The notes beneath the pieces were generated by a model. The model worked only from the letters and a program-made list of their open reading frames with translations, was not told the origin of the DNA and searched no databases. Position numbers and translations under genes: made by a program. Source: an uncultured Bryobacteraceae bacterium (GTDB taxonomy: Bacteria; Acidobacteriota; Terriglobia; Bryobacterales; Bryobacteraceae). From it: a stretch of 64,000 bases of DNA. The DNA lies in the NCBI GenBank assembly GCA_937924525.1, contig CALDSU010000001.1:248001-312000 (forward strand), given 5' to 3'. The stretch's first letter is position 1. The number at the start of each line of letters is the position of its first letter. Shown piece by piece: positions 1 to 8,455 of the stretch.

Positions 1-311
1 ACGTTTTCCTCCGCCGTCAGCGTGGGAATCAGTTGATACGACTGGAAGACGAAGCCGAGCTTCCTCCCTCGCAGCAAAGCCAGGCGGTCTTCGTCGAGTC
101 CCGTGATGTCTTCGCCATCCAGGACAATCCGGCCGGAAGTGGGCGTGTCCAGTCCGGCCAGCAGACCCAGCAGCGTGCTCTTCCCACTCCCCGACGGACC
201 CATGATGGCCACAAACTGGCCGGCGGGAATCTCGAAGCTGAGCCCGCGCAAGATATCCACGCGGTGCGACGGCGTCGCGATCGATTTGGTGAGTTCCGCA
301 ACCTGGATCAT
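1..311 (-). CDS. ABC transporter ATP-binding protein (LolD/YbbA-like), partial
   Basis: N-terminal 103 codons of an ABC ATPase running off the left edge of the window. The ATG at 311 gives a start typical of the lipoprotein-release/MacB-type family. Walker A (GPSGSGKS) is at about residues 38–45 and the Q-loop (FVFQSYQ) near residue 90; the signature motif and Walker B lie outside the window. The family powers FtsX/MacB-like permeases that act on lipoproteins or other periplasmic substrates. The neighbour starting 33 bp away on the other strand is a TesA-like esterase; the same divergent pair (ybbA–tesA) is known from E. coli, which supports the YbbA-type call. The substrate cannot be told from this fragment. 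Confidence 0.85.
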   Translation of the reverse strand, partial: MIQVAELTKSIATPSHRVDILRGLSFEIPAGQFVAIMGPSGSGKSTLLGLLAGLDTPTSGRIVLDGEDITGLDEDRLALLRGRKLGFVFQSYQLIPTLTAEEN

Positions 312-344
312 GGCCGCGGGGCGGAACGTTATCATGTCTGGCAG

Positions 345-1022
345 GTGCGCACCCTCATCATTGTTGGACTACTTTCGCTCTTCCTTGGTTGTAGCAAATC
401 CCCTGAGTCCTCCCCCGCGCCGCCCGCGGAGGCGACGCCGCCGGCGTCCGCCGCATCTCCTCCGCCCGACGGGCGTCCGGTCATCGTCGCGTTTGGCGAC
501 AGTCTGTCCGCCGGTTTCGGGGTAGACCCGGGCGAAAGCTATCCCGACTACTTGCAGCGCGCGTTGGACGAGCGTGGCTATCGCTATCGGGTGATCAACG
601 CGGGCATCAGCGGCGATACCACCAGCGGCGGCGTCGAACGGCTGCCCTCCGTTCTGGAGCACAAGCCCGCCGTCGTCATCCTGGAACTGGGCGGCAACGA
701 CGGGCTGCGCGGATTCCCCGTTTCGCTCACGCGGCAAAACCTGGAACAGATGATCGTCGGGCTGCAGCAGGCCGGCGCTCGCGTCCTGCTGGCCGGGATC
801 ACCCTCCCACCCAATTACGGCCAGCGCTACATCCGTGATTTTGAGCGGAATTACCAGGAACTCGCCAGGCAATACCGGACGCCGTTGATCCCCTTCCTGC
901 TCGAAGGGGTCGCGCTCGAACCCGGCCTGATGCAACCGGACGGCATCCATCCCACGGCGGCAGGAAACCGCAAAGTCGCGGCCACGGTGCTGCGCTACCT
1001 GGAGCCTCTGCTTCAGAAATGA
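345..1022 (+). CDS. tesA: TesA-like SGNH esterase/arylesterase, predicted lipoprotein
   Basis: SGNH-hydrolase of 225 residues from a GTG at 345. Block I GDSLSAG has the nucleophile Ser near residue 53; the Gly block ([13 protein letters not shown]), the Asn block (LGGND) and the C-terminal DGIHPT carrying the Asp–His pair all follow in order. This is the TesA/arylesterase family, which hydrolyses thioesters, lysophospholipids and aryl esters. The start is chosen because it gives a short hydrophobic signal ending in LFLGC (lipobox, Cys16) and a Pro/Ala/Ser-rich linker, so the enzyme is predicted to be membrane-anchored by lipidation, whereas E. coli TesA is a soluble periplasmic protein. An upstream reading frame without stops exists but would overlap the divergent ABC gene. 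Substrate is not predictable. Confidence 0.88.
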   Translation: MRTLIIVGLLSLFLGCSKSPESSPAPPAEATPPASAASPPPDGRPVIVAFGDSLSAGFGVDPGESYPDYLQRALDERGYRYRVINAGISGDTTSGGVERLPSVLEHKPAVVILELGGNDGLRGFPVSLTRQNLEQMIVGLQQAGARVLLAGITLPPNYGQRYIRDFERNYQELARQYRTPLIPFLLEGVALEPGLMQPDGIHPTAAGNRKVAATVLRYLEPLLQK

Positions 1023-1032
1023 CAGCGCACCG

Positions 1033-1575
1033 CTAGGGTTTTTGTTTTGCCCGCTCCCGTTGCGCCCGCGCCGTGGAGGGCGGCGTAATTCCTTTCGTCC
1101 GCAGGTAGCCTACCAGGTTTCCGTAGTGCTGATTCCAGTTCACCACCAGCCCGATCATGTGGTTCACGCGGGCGAACGGTTTGCCCTGCGACGGAGTGAC
1201 GATTTCCAGCGCCCGGGCGTCGGTCATGTCTTCATACAGCGGATCGCAGAAGGCGAACGAATCCTTTAGCCCCTGGACCAGTTCCGCCTTTGCCGTCACG
1301 CCCTGAAACTTCCTGGGATCCACCGGCGCCTCGACGTCTAGGGCCGCGCCGCACAGGTTGTAATTCATGACGATGTTGTGTTCCATCCACTCCGCGAAAC
1401 TGCGCTGGGGCGGCGTGAGGCGGTAGCGGTACTCGCTCTCCGGCATCAACTCGGCGGCTTCCACCAGGTTGAGCTTGGCGAGGTGATAACGCGGCCGGAG
1501 CGAATCCATGATGGGAGAACCGGATTGCGCGGCGGCGCACCAAGTACATGCCAGGGTGAAGATCAGGTTGCGCAT
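1033..1575 (-). CDS. Secreted DinB-like four-helix protein
   Basis: 180 residues. A short signal peptide (positive start, hydrophobic core, cleavage likely after CAAA near residue 16) precedes a DinB/YfiT-like fold. The first helical His lies in WMEHNIVMN, and the last helix reads WNQHYGNLVGYLR followed by GITPP, the ending common in acidobacterial DinB proteins. In many relatives that helix carries an additional His where this protein has Asn, so the metal triad may be incomplete. DinB proteins are usually cytoplasmic thiol or metal-dependent enzymes, so export is unusual. It is convergent with the esterase gene, only 10 bp apart. Function unknown. Confidence 0.75.
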   Translation of the reverse strand: MRNLIFTLACTWCAAAQSGSPIMDSLRPRYHLAKLNLVEAAELMPESEYRYRLTPPQRSFAEWMEHNIVMNYNLCGAALDVEAPVDPRKFQGVTAKAELVQGLKDSFAFCDPLYEDMTDARALEIVTPSQGKPFARVNHMIGLVVNWNQHYGNLVGYLRTKGITPPSTARAQRERAKQKP

Positions 1576-1605
1576 GGCGAAGTCCCGCCATTGTAGCGCG
1601 GGCGC

Positions 1606-2283
1606 TCAGAGCCCGACGCGGCGCCGGAAATCGTCCAGGCTGAACGCGTCGCTCCTGATGTAATCCATCAGTTCGCGCTCGCGCGAGCGGATCTGGTCCA
1701 CCTTCCCGGGCAGTTCTTCCTCGGCGCCCGGGGGTACCCGCAGCAGGCCGTTTTCGTCCCCGTGCAGCAGGTCCCCCGGCTTCACTACCAGGCCGCACAC
1801 CTGCACCGGCACGTTCACGCGCACGGCCCGGAAATAGGCATGGCTGACGACGGCGCCGCGCGCAAAGTAATGGAACCCGAGCCCCCGCACTTCGGGCAGG
1901 TCCCGCACGCCGCAGTCGCTCACCAGGCCGATGGCGCCCAGGCGGGTCGCCACGGTGGCCATCACTTCTCCGCAGTGGGCCGCATAGTCGCCATGTGGGC
2001 CAATCTCCTGAAACACGATGACGGCGGGCTTGGGGGAAGCGTCCACCGCCCTCCAAAGCTCCATAAAGCGCTCGTAGTCGAGCGGTTCGCTGGTCGCCAT
2101 GGTTTCTACCTGCGCGGTGACCGCATATCCGCACATCCGCCCGAACTCGGGAAACAGGCAACGGAGTTGCAGCGGCGTGAAGCCCTCGCTGCGCTTGCGC
2201 ACGTTCAGCAATTCAATTGCGTTCGACAAGGTGGGCGAATCCACCGATTTCAGGTACTCAATCCAGTCTGAGGAAACAGGCAT
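1606..2283 (-). CDS. RraA-family protein (HMG/CHA aldolase-like)
   Basis: 225 residues across the whole RraA fold. The core motif GEVMATVATRLGAIG is followed by SDCGVRDLPEV, with Asp123, Arg127 and Asp128 in the positions that bind the metal and substrate in 4-hydroxy-4-methyl-2-oxoglutarate aldolases; PGDLLHGDENGLL near residue 170 is the other family hallmark. Members either cleave 4-carboxy-4-hydroxy-2-oxoacid compounds or, in enterobacteria, inhibit RNase E. The intact catalytic residues favour an aldolase or decarboxylase. It follows no obvious catabolic cluster, so the substrate is unknown. It is upstream of and co-directional with the DinB-like gene (30 bp gap). Confidence 0.85.
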   Translation of the reverse strand: MPVSSDWIEYLKSVDSPTLSNAIELLNVRKRSEGFTPLQLRCLFPEFGRMCGYAVTAQVETMATSEPLDYERFMELWRAVDASPKPAVIVFQEIGPHGDYAAHCGEVMATVATRLGAIGLVSDCGVRDLPEVRGLGFHYFARGAVVSHAYFRAVRVNVPVQVCGLVVKPGDLLHGDENGLLRVPPGAEEELPGKVDQIRSRERELMDYIRSDAFSLDDFRRRVGL

Positions 2284-2419
2284 GATCTTCGGGTTTCCGT
2301 TCCCAAGTAGTGCATCAGTCCGGCGGGAGTTCTGTCAAGCGGCCCATCTTCGCGCTTCGCCGGTCGGCCATGGACGGGCGTTCACTGGGGTGCGCGCCCT
2401 GACCCTTCATACTGAAAGC

Positions 2420-3487
2420 ATGGCATTCATCCCACAAACCCTCCTGGCGGCGCTCACCATCCTGTTTGGCAACGCCTGGGCGCAGCAGCCCACCTGGACC
2501 GGCGCGGCGCCGGAAGCGTCCGGCCCCTACGGCCTGATTCCGGGGAAATTCACCCAGTACGAGGTCGTGCTGGAACCGGACAAAAACGAGCCCGAGTGGT
2601 GGGCCGGGGCGCCCTCGGTGGTGCGCGACCGGCAAGGCGTCTTCTGGATGGCGGCGCGCATGCGCACCGCCGACGCCCCTTACGGCTTGCGCGGCTATGA
2701 AGTCCGCATCCTCCGCAGCCGGGACGGCGTCCACTTTGCAGTGGCGCAGCGCATCCGTCGCGAGGACGTCCCGATTCCCGGCTTCGAGCGCCCGGCGCTG
2801 CTGATCGATCCCCGCACGGGCCTCTTCAAACTCTATGCCTGCGGCCCTTGGCAGAGCGGTCCCTGGACCATCATCAAATTTGACGACGTTCAGGACCCCC
2901 GGCAGTTCCAGGCTTCCACCGCAAAGCCGGTGATCGCACCGCGCAAGAAAGTGCTGCCGCGGGACATGCCGGTTGAAGGCTACAAGGACCCGGTGATCCT
3001 GTACGCCGAGGGCGCCTTCCACGCCTACCTGATCGGGCAGCACCGCGGCCTCGAACGGGTCTACCATTTCCGCAGCGCAGATGGCGAAGCCTGGGAGCCC
3101 GTGGGAAACCCGTACGAATCCATCATGCGTCTGGATGGCTGGCACGATTTCTTTGTGCGGCCCGCCAGCGTCCTGCCGCTGCCGTTCGGCTACCTGTTCG
3201 TCTACGAGGGCTCCCATGTGAAGTGGTATGACCCGGTGTACAACATCGCCACGGGGTTGGGATTTACCTTTGACCTGCACCACGTGGTGGACCTGACGCC
3301 CGGCTCGCCGCTGCTGGTGAGCACGACGCCCAGCCCGCTGTTTCGCACCTGGCGCTATTCCCACTGGATGATGGTGGATGGAGAGCTGTGGGTTTACGCC
3401 GAAGTCGGCCGGCCCAACTTGTCGAACGAGATCCGGCTATTCCGTCTGCCTGCCCCGGGCGCGCGAGCCGATCGGGCACCGCAGTGA
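2420..3487 (+). CDS. Secreted beta-propeller protein, GH43/GH130-like
   Basis: 355 residues from the ATG at 2420, chosen because it begins a clear signal peptide (MAFIPQTLLAAL, cleavage after AWA). An open frame extends upstream but lacks a signal and crosses the intergenic region. The mature part has repeated short beta motifs (SRDGVHF, DPRTGLFKLYACG, GYKDPVILYAEGAFHAYL, RSADGEAWEPVG) typical of five-bladed propeller glycosidases and glycoside phosphorylases. Acidic residues in each blade could form a central active site, but I cannot assign a catalytic triad with confidence. Probably acts on extracellular or periplasmic carbohydrate; family membership is inferred from repeats only. Confidence 0.65.
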   Translation: MAFIPQTLLAALTILFGNAWAQQPTWTGAAPEASGPYGLIPGKFTQYEVVLEPDKNEPEWWAGAPSVVRDRQGVFWMAARMRTADAPYGLRGYEVRILRSRDGVHFAVAQRIRREDVPIPGFERPALLIDPRTGLFKLYACGPWQSGPWTIIKFDDVQDPRQFQASTAKPVIAPRKKVLPRDMPVEGYKDPVILYAEGAFHAYLIGQHRGLERVYHFRSADGEAWEPVGNPYESIMRLDGWHDFFVRPASVLPLPFGYLFVYEGSHVKWYDPVYNIATGLGFTFDLHHVVDLTPGSPLLVSTTPSPLFRTWRYSHWMMVDGELWVYAEVGRPNLSNEIRLFRLPAPGARADRAPQ

Positions 3488-3514
3488 CGGTCCCGGCGAG
3501 CCAGGATAGTACGG

Positions 3515-3609
<95 letters not shown>

Positions 3610-3654
3610 GCGAGGGGCAGGTTTTCGAAGACATCCGTATCGTAGCATACGGAA

Positions 3655-4608
3655 TCAGCGCTGCCGGAGCCACGCCGCGGCGGCGATGCCGGAGAGCCAG
3701 GCGCCTTCCACGCGCGGGCCGGCGAATGCGTCGCCCGCCAGGACGAGAGGGCCCGGCGCCTCGGACCCGGCGCATCGCTCAGGGTAGAGGGTGCGTGGCT
3801 GGGCGAACCGCCAGCGGTGCAACTTCCACTCGGCCACACGCCCCACGTACGGAGCCGCCTCTTCCAGCATTTGCTGGGCGACGCCCTCGGGCGGGTCGTC
3901 CCAGTGCGAGGCGCTGAAGGCAGGTTGCGCATGCAGGGTGACCCCGAATCCGCCTGAGCCGAGGCCCTTCTGCGCGTTGTCCGCAATCCAGGCCAGAACC
4001 GGTCCGGTCAGAGGCAGGCCCCCGGGAGGAGGGATACGGCTGGGCTCGGCCAACCGCGCCAGCAACGCCAGGCAGGGATCGTAGGCGATCGCCTGCAATC
4101 GGCTCCGCCAGGCGCTCGGGAGCGGGACCGCGCCCGCCTCCAGCAGGGCCAGGGACTGCGGCACGGGCGCGGTGAGCAGCAAGCGCCGCGCCTCCCAGAC
4201 TTCGCCCGTACCCGCGACTACCTGCCACCGGTCGCCGGTCCACGTGCAGGAGCCCGCGCGCACGCGCGTCCTTACTTCCAGACCGTGCGCCAGCGCGTGC
4301 GGCAAGCGGTTCATCCCGCCGGAAACCGCGTAGCGCGGATGGCCGGCGGACTCGCCGAATCCGTAGCTCCACACCCTTACCAGGCCCTGGCGAGACCATT
4401 GGTCCACCGCCGCCGCGAACACCGGGTCGCGCACGGTGAAATACTGTGCGCCGTAATCGAACTCGGCCTCGCCGAGCGGCCGCGTCGCCATCCGGCCTCC
4501 GGGACGGCTTCCCTTATCGATCACCAATACCTGCCAACCGTGGTTGGCCAGGTCGCGGGCGGCGGCCAGGCCGGCCAACCCCGCTCCTACCACCAGGCAA
4601 TCGGTCAT
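3655..4608 (-). CDS. Renalase-like NAD(P)/FAD-dependent oxidoreductase
   Basis: 317 residues. The N-terminus has the dinucleotide-binding fingerprint VVGAGLAGLAAARDL followed by an acidic beta-2 end (VIDKGSRPGGRMATR), the arrangement of renalase and flavin amine oxidases; FDYGAQYFT at about residue 50 is the renalase-family hallmark. The C-terminal LVLAGDAFAGPRVEGAWLSG supplies the second FAD contact. Bacterial renalases oxidise aberrant dihydropyridine forms of NAD(P)H; others in the family are desaturases, so the substrate is uncertain. Single gene, divergent from priA, convergent on the tRNA. Confidence 0.85.
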   Translation of the reverse strand: MTDCLVVGAGLAGLAAARDLANHGWQVLVIDKGSRPGGRMATRPLGEAEFDYGAQYFTVRDPVFAAAVDQWSRQGLVRVWSYGFGESAGHPRYAVSGGMNRLPHALAHGLEVRTRVRAGSCTWTGDRWQVVAGTGEVWEARRLLLTAPVPQSLALLEAGAVPLPSAWRSRLQAIAYDPCLALLARLAEPSRIPPPGGLPLTGPVLAWIADNAQKGLGSGGFGVTLHAQPAFSASHWDDPPEGVAQQMLEEAAPYVGRVAEWKLHRWRFAQPRTLYPERCAGSEAPGPLVLAGDAFAGPRVEGAWLSGIAAAAWLRQR

Positions 4609-4724
4609 ATGGTTTGGGAGATGCTTTCAGGGAACGCCCGGCGTCACAAGTTCCGGCCGCGCGCGGTCTGTCCGGGCCACGAGGCTCCCGGCCGGGCGGG
4701 GGGTGTTCGCGCGATGATGGAAGC

Positions 4725-7151
4725 TTGCCCGAGCTGCCCACTTATTGCGATGTCAGTCTGCCAGTCCCCCTGGATCAGCCTTTCACCTACGCCTTGCCGC
4801 TGACCTTGCGGCACCGGGTGCAGCCGGGGTGCCGGGTGATTGTGCCGTTTGGCCCGCGCAAACTGACTGGCGTGGTGGTCGCCTGCCATCAGCAACCGCC
4901 GGAGGCGGCGGCGAAGGAGGTCTTGCGCCTGCTGGATGCGCAGCCCGTCCTGACGCCGGAGTTGCTGGCGTTGGGCCGCTGGATCGCCGGTTACTACTGC
5001 GCGCCGCTGGGTGAGGTTTATAAGACGATGCTGCCTCTGGCGGCCGACGTGCGCGGCGGCAAAGTCTACTCGCTCACCGAGGCGGGACGCGACGCGGCCC
5101 GCCAACTGACGCTCGGCGCCGAGGAGGGCGATCCGGTGATCGAAACGCTGCGCGCGCTCGAGGCCCGGCCCCTCGCCGAAGCGTATCTCAAAAAAAAGCT
5201 GCCGCTCGCCGACCGGGCGCTCAAGAACCTGATCAGGAAAGGCATGGTCGTGGTGGAGGAAGTGCGCGAGGAGCGCGATCCGCTGCGCGCCGCGGCGGAG
5301 CGCCTGCGGATTGAAGCAAAGCCGGGCGTCTGTCCTCCTGCCAAGCTGCCGAAGGCGGAACGCGAACTGCTTGCCTTCCTCGAGTTGCATCCCGGCTCCC
5401 ACAATCTGAAAGAACTGGAAGGTTTTCTGCCTCGCGCCGGCGCGGCCGCGCGGGCGCTGGCGCGAAAGAACCTGGTGGCAGTGAGGAGGGAGCCGCTTTC
5501 GACCGGCGCCTGGAGCTACGACCGCCCCGCGCATGCGCTGAACGCCGCGCAGCAGGCTGCTTTCGACCGGATTCGCGCCGCGCTGTCGGCGAAACGCTTT
5601 CAAGTGTTCTTGTTGCAGGGCGTGACCGGATCCGGCAAAACCGAAGTGTACCTGCACGCCATGGACGCCGTGCTGGCGGAAGGGCGGAGTGCGCTCATGC
5701 TGGTGCCTGAGATCGCGTTGACGCCGGCGGTGGCCGGGCAGTTTTTCGCCCGCTTCGGCGACCGCGTGGCTATCCTGCACAGCGCCTTCAGCGACAGCGA
5801 GCGCAGCGACCAGTGGCGGCGGGTGCGCGCAGCGGAGGCAACCGTGGTGGTGGGCACCCGCTCCAGCGTGTTCGCGCCGGTGCGCAACCTGGGCCTGATT
5901 GTCGTCGACGAAGAACACGACGCCAGCTACAAGCAGGAGGAGACGCCGCGCTACCACGGCCGGGATGTGGCCGTCATGCGCGCCCAGGCAGCGGACGCCT
6001 GCGTGGTAATCGGGTCGGCCACGCCCAGCCTGGAGAGCCGTTTCAACGCCGAGCGCGGCAAGTACACCCTGCTGGAACTGCCCGAGCGGGTCCAGGCGCG
6101 GCCCATGCCGGAGGTGGAACTCATCGACATGCGCCTGGAGTTTCTGGAGACCCGCCGCGTCGACATCTTCTCCCGCCGTCTGCGCGAAGCCATCCGTTTC
6201 CGGCTGGAAAACGGCGAGCAGACGATGCTGCTGCTCAACCGGCGCGGTTTCTCCACCTTCGTGGCGTGCCGCGCTTGCGGAGACCGCATGCAGTGCGTCA
6301 ACTGCTCGGTGACCATGACCTACCACCGGCGAGACCGCCGCATGCTCTGCCACTACTGCAACTACGCGGCGCGCGTGCCGTCGGTTTGCTGGAAGTGCGG
6401 CAGCGACAAGATTTACTTTCTGGGCACGGGATCCGAGCGGGTGGAGGACGAGTTGCGCCGCGAGTTTCCGGAGGCTCGCATCGCCCGTCTGGACCGCGAC
6501 ACGGTGTCCGGGCGGCGGCAGTTCGAACACATCCTGGCCGGATTTCGCGAGGGCAGCTTCGACATTCTGGTAGGCACGCAGATGATCGCGAAGGGGCACG
6601 ACATTCCTAATGTCACGCTGGTGGGCGTGGTCTCCGCCGATGTCGGCCTCGGCTTGCCGGACTTCCGCGCCGCCGAGCGGACCTTTCAGATCCTCACCCA
6701 GGTGGCCGGACGGGCCGGGCGGGGCGACCGGCCCGGCATCGTCCTGGTGCAGACCATCAACCCCGATCACTACGCGGTGCGCCTCGCCGCGCTCCAGGAC
6801 TACCCCAATTTCTACCTGCGCGAGATCGAGTACCGCCGCGGCCTCCACTACCCGCCTTTCAGCGCCATGGCCAACCTGCTGGTGCGCAGCGAGAAACAGG
6901 AGGAGGCGATGCGGCTCAGCGCGGAATTGCAGCGCGCGCTCACCCCGGCGCCGGAACGGGTCCGCATCCTGGGTCCCGCCGAGGCGCCCGTGCCGCGGCT
7001 CAAGGCGGAGTATCGCTACCAGATGCTGGTGAAATCGGCCAGCCGCAGGACACTCAGCGAGTTGCTTCACCGCGTCAGGCGCTTTGCCCTGGAGCACCAG
7101 TGGCCGGCGACGGCCCTGGTGATCGACGTGGACCCTGCTTCGCTGCTCTGA
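4725..7151 (+). CDS. priA: Primosomal replication restart helicase PriA
   Basis: 808 residues from a TTG at 4725, chosen because the family N-terminus (VSLPVPLDQPFTYALP) begins right there; upstream in-frame sequence belongs to the divergent flavoprotein region. Order of domains: 3'-DNA-binding domain, winged helix, then a superfamily 2 helicase with Walker A GVTGSGKT (299–306) and DEEH (395–398). Eight zinc-ligand cysteines are present in pairs (515/518, 524/527, 542/545, 555/558), and the helicase C-terminal motifs (GTQMIAKGHDIPNV, QVAGRAGR) follow. PriA reloads the replisome at collapsed forks. All key residues are present, so it should be active. Confidence 0.97.
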   Translation: MPELPTYCDVSLPVPLDQPFTYALPLTLRHRVQPGCRVIVPFGPRKLTGVVVACHQQPPEAAAKEVLRLLDAQPVLTPELLALGRWIAGYYCAPLGEVYKTMLPLAADVRGGKVYSLTEAGRDAARQLTLGAEEGDPVIETLRALEARPLAEAYLKKKLPLADRALKNLIRKGMVVVEEVREERDPLRAAAERLRIEAKPGVCPPAKLPKAERELLAFLELHPGSHNLKELEGFLPRAGAAARALARKNLVAVRREPLSTGAWSYDRPAHALNAAQQAAFDRIRAALSAKRFQVFLLQGVTGSGKTEVYLHAMDAVLAEGRSALMLVPEIALTPAVAGQFFARFGDRVAILHSAFSDSERSDQWRRVRAAEATVVVGTRSSVFAPVRNLGLIVVDEEHDASYKQEETPRYHGRDVAVMRAQAADACVVIGSATPSLESRFNAERGKYTLLELPERVQARPMPEVELIDMRLEFLETRRVDIFSRRLREAIRFRLENGEQTMLLLNRRGFSTFVACRACGDRMQCVNCSVTMTYHRRDRRMLCHYCNYAARVPSVCWKCGSDKIYFLGTGSERVEDELRREFPEARIARLDRDTVSGRRQFEHILAGFREGSFDILVGTQMIAKGHDIPNVTLVGVVSADVGLGLPDFRAAERTFQILTQVAGRAGRGDRPGIVLVQTINPDHYAVRLAALQDYPNFYLREIEYRRGLHYPPFSAMANLLVRSEKQEEAMRLSAELQRALTPAPERVRILGPAEAPVPRLKAEYRYQMLVKSASRRTLSELLHRVRRFALEHQWPATALVIDVDPASLL

Positions 7152-7290
7152 GCCGGACCGCAACGGAACTCCGCCGACCCGCGTCCATCAGGTTGAACGG
7201 TGAGGTGGCAGCCCACGCCGGGAATGAGGGCGGTCCGCAAGGTACGCCCAGGATTTGAGCTGTGTGTTTCCTCCCTGGCGTGTCGCTGTA
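7152..7290 (+). ncRNA. Possible structured RNA between priA and a terminator (SRP 4.5S RNA is the best guess)
   Basis: This stretch has no credible ORF and ends at a strong intrinsic terminator. It can fold as a long hairpin: CCGCC (7171) with GGCGG (near 7229), CCC/GGG, and GCGT with ACGC (7214). At the apex are TCAGG (7188) and GGCAGCC (7207), which resemble the two sides of the SRP RNA domain bound by Ffh; an upstream CAACGGAACTCCGCC and downstream GCCCAGGAT also recall bacterial 4.5S RNAs. Against this, I do not see a normal GGAA/GNRA tetraloop between the two sides, and an alternative closing helix GGACCGC/GCGGTCC competes. Transcribed in the priA direction if real. Family call is weak; that it is structured is better supported. 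Confidence 0.4.
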
Positions 7291-7291
7291 T

Positions 7292-7324
7292 GGCCCCCTG
7301 CAGGCAAGCGGGGGGCCTTTTTTT
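7292..7324 (+). terminator. Rho-independent terminator
   Basis: Perfect 7-bp stem GGCCCCC (7292–7298) / GGGGGCC (7311–7317), 12-nt loop, then seven T (7318–7324). It would end priA or the candidate RNA gene between them. Confidence 0.88.
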
Positions 7325-7325
7325 C

Positions 7326-7577
7326 GTGTGCCGAGCATGTTCGACAGCTCAGGGGTGAAAGTCCCCTTGACAACCTGATGGAGGTGAAGTGGAAGCAGTG
7401 GAAACGGGGGCGGATACGGTTCGCCGAGCTTGGCAAACGAGGAGTGGGCAAAGACCTGGCCGCACAAACGGCAGGCAGCGCTCACGGACCGTGGCGGCTG
7501 GCGGACAGTCCGGCGCTCGCATTCGCGCTGCCCAATGCCTATTTCGACCCGCTCGGGATTCCGAGATTGGCTGGCGT
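7326..7577 (+). mobile_element. Relic of a group II intron, internally deleted
   Basis: The relic begins with GTGTGCCGAGCATG at 7326, one base after the T-run of the terminator, matching the GUGYG 5' end of group II introns. GACAGCTC then AGGGGTGAAAGTCCCCT (about 7340–7367) resembles the start of intron domain I with its small hairpin. Almost all of the ribozyme core and the reverse-transcriptase part of the maturase are missing; the sequence jumps at about 7375 to the maturase C-terminus. Insertion just downstream of a terminator hairpin is the known target preference of bacterial class C introns. The relic ends against the stop codon of the minus-strand DMT transporter (7577), so no domain V/VI is seen. 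Dead element. Confidence 0.7.
7378..7572 (+). pseudogene. C-terminal fragment of group II intron maturase (LtrA-type)
   Basis: About 65 codons remain of a protein normally over 400 residues. The fragment reads WKQWKRGRIRFAELGKRGV, then AAQTAGSAHGPWRL and ALPNAYFDPLGIPRLA, which is the ending of the maturase/X domain found in intron-encoded reverse transcriptases. There is no upstream RT domain (no YADD box) in any frame nearby, so it is truncated, not frameshifted. The frame stays open past the homologous end into the opposite-strand transporter gene, which is incidental. No function expected. Confidence 0.75.
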
Positions 7578-8440
7578 CACGGGAGGAAGAACAGCACCAA
7601 AGCCGCCATGCCGGTCAGGACGCCCCACTGGGTGGCGCGGCTCAGCTTCTGCTGGAGCAGCAGCATGCCCAGGATCACGCCGACCGGGATCACCAATCCG
7701 TTGGTGATGGGATACACCACCACGCCGGCCTGCGCGCTCACCTTGCCTACCGCCTGGAGCGCCGCCATGGTCAGCATAATGCCGCTCCAGTGCGTGGCGG
7801 CGCCGGCCACGCTCACCAGCGCCATGCCGCGCTCCGGTTTCCAGTTGCGGGCGTGCAGTTTGTAGGGCAGGACCAGCAGGAAACTGATTCCGTAGAAATA
7901 GGCCGTGAACAGCGCCCCGTAGCCGTCCGGTACAAAGCGGAACAGGATCACCAGCACGCCGTTCAACAGAAACGCCCCGAAGATGAAGCGCATCCACCGG
8001 CTGCCGCCGCTCAGTTGCAGCCCGCGGGGACCTCCGCCAATCAGGACAATCGAGCACAGCGTAAAGACCACCGCCAGCGCCTTGGCGGCGGTGAACCGGT
8101 CGCCGAACCAGACCACCGACACCAGGATCGGCAGCGCCACGGACAGATTCAGCAGCGTCCAGTTCGAGGCGATGTCGCGTTCCCGCGAGGCCAGCAGATA
8201 GCACACGCAGGTGAGCACATAGCTCGCCGCGCCGATCGAGCCGATCCACAACAGGCGCGGCTCGTAGAGCGGAAGCCCCAGCCCTGCGGTGCAAGCCAAC
8301 CCCATGAGAAAACCACTGAACTGTTTGTACAAGATCACATCCCAGACGGGATAGCGCCGCTTGGCGGCCACCTCGAAACAGATGCCGAGAAATCCGTAGA
8401 TGACCGCCGCCAGCAGCGCCAGCAGGATGCCTGAGATCAT
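7577..8440 (-). CDS. EamA/DMT-family permease
   Basis: 287 residues made almost entirely of hydrophobic segments; about ten transmembrane helices in two five-helix halves, as in the drug/metabolite transporter superfamily. N-terminal ALLAAVIYGFLGICFEVAAK and the C-terminal VVVYPITNGLVIPVGVILG are typical EamA stretches. The substrate is unknown; the gene starts 15 bp after the stop of the upstream secreted glycosidase-like gene on the same strand, so uptake or export of a sugar-derived product is possible but unproven. Its stop abuts the group II intron relic. Confidence 0.8.
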   Translation of the reverse strand: MISGILLALLAAVIYGFLGICFEVAAKRRYPVWDVILYKQFSGFLMGLACTAGLGLPLYEPRLLWIGSIGAASYVLTCVCYLLASRERDIASNWTLLNLSVALPILVSVVWFGDRFTAAKALAVVFTLCSIVLIGGGPRGLQLSGGSRWMRFIFGAFLLNGVLVILFRFVPDGYGALFTAYFYGISFLLVLPYKLHARNWKPERGMALVSVAGAATHWSGIMLTMAALQAVGKVSAQAGVVVYPITNGLVIPVGVILGMLLLQQKLSRATQWGVLTGMAALVLFFLP

Positions 8441-8455
8441 GGTGTTTGTGCGGGG

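Noticed and set aside
4644-7163. Long minus-strand open frame opposite priA
   Set aside because: His/Arg/Gln-rich antisense shadow of priA with no recognisable domain.
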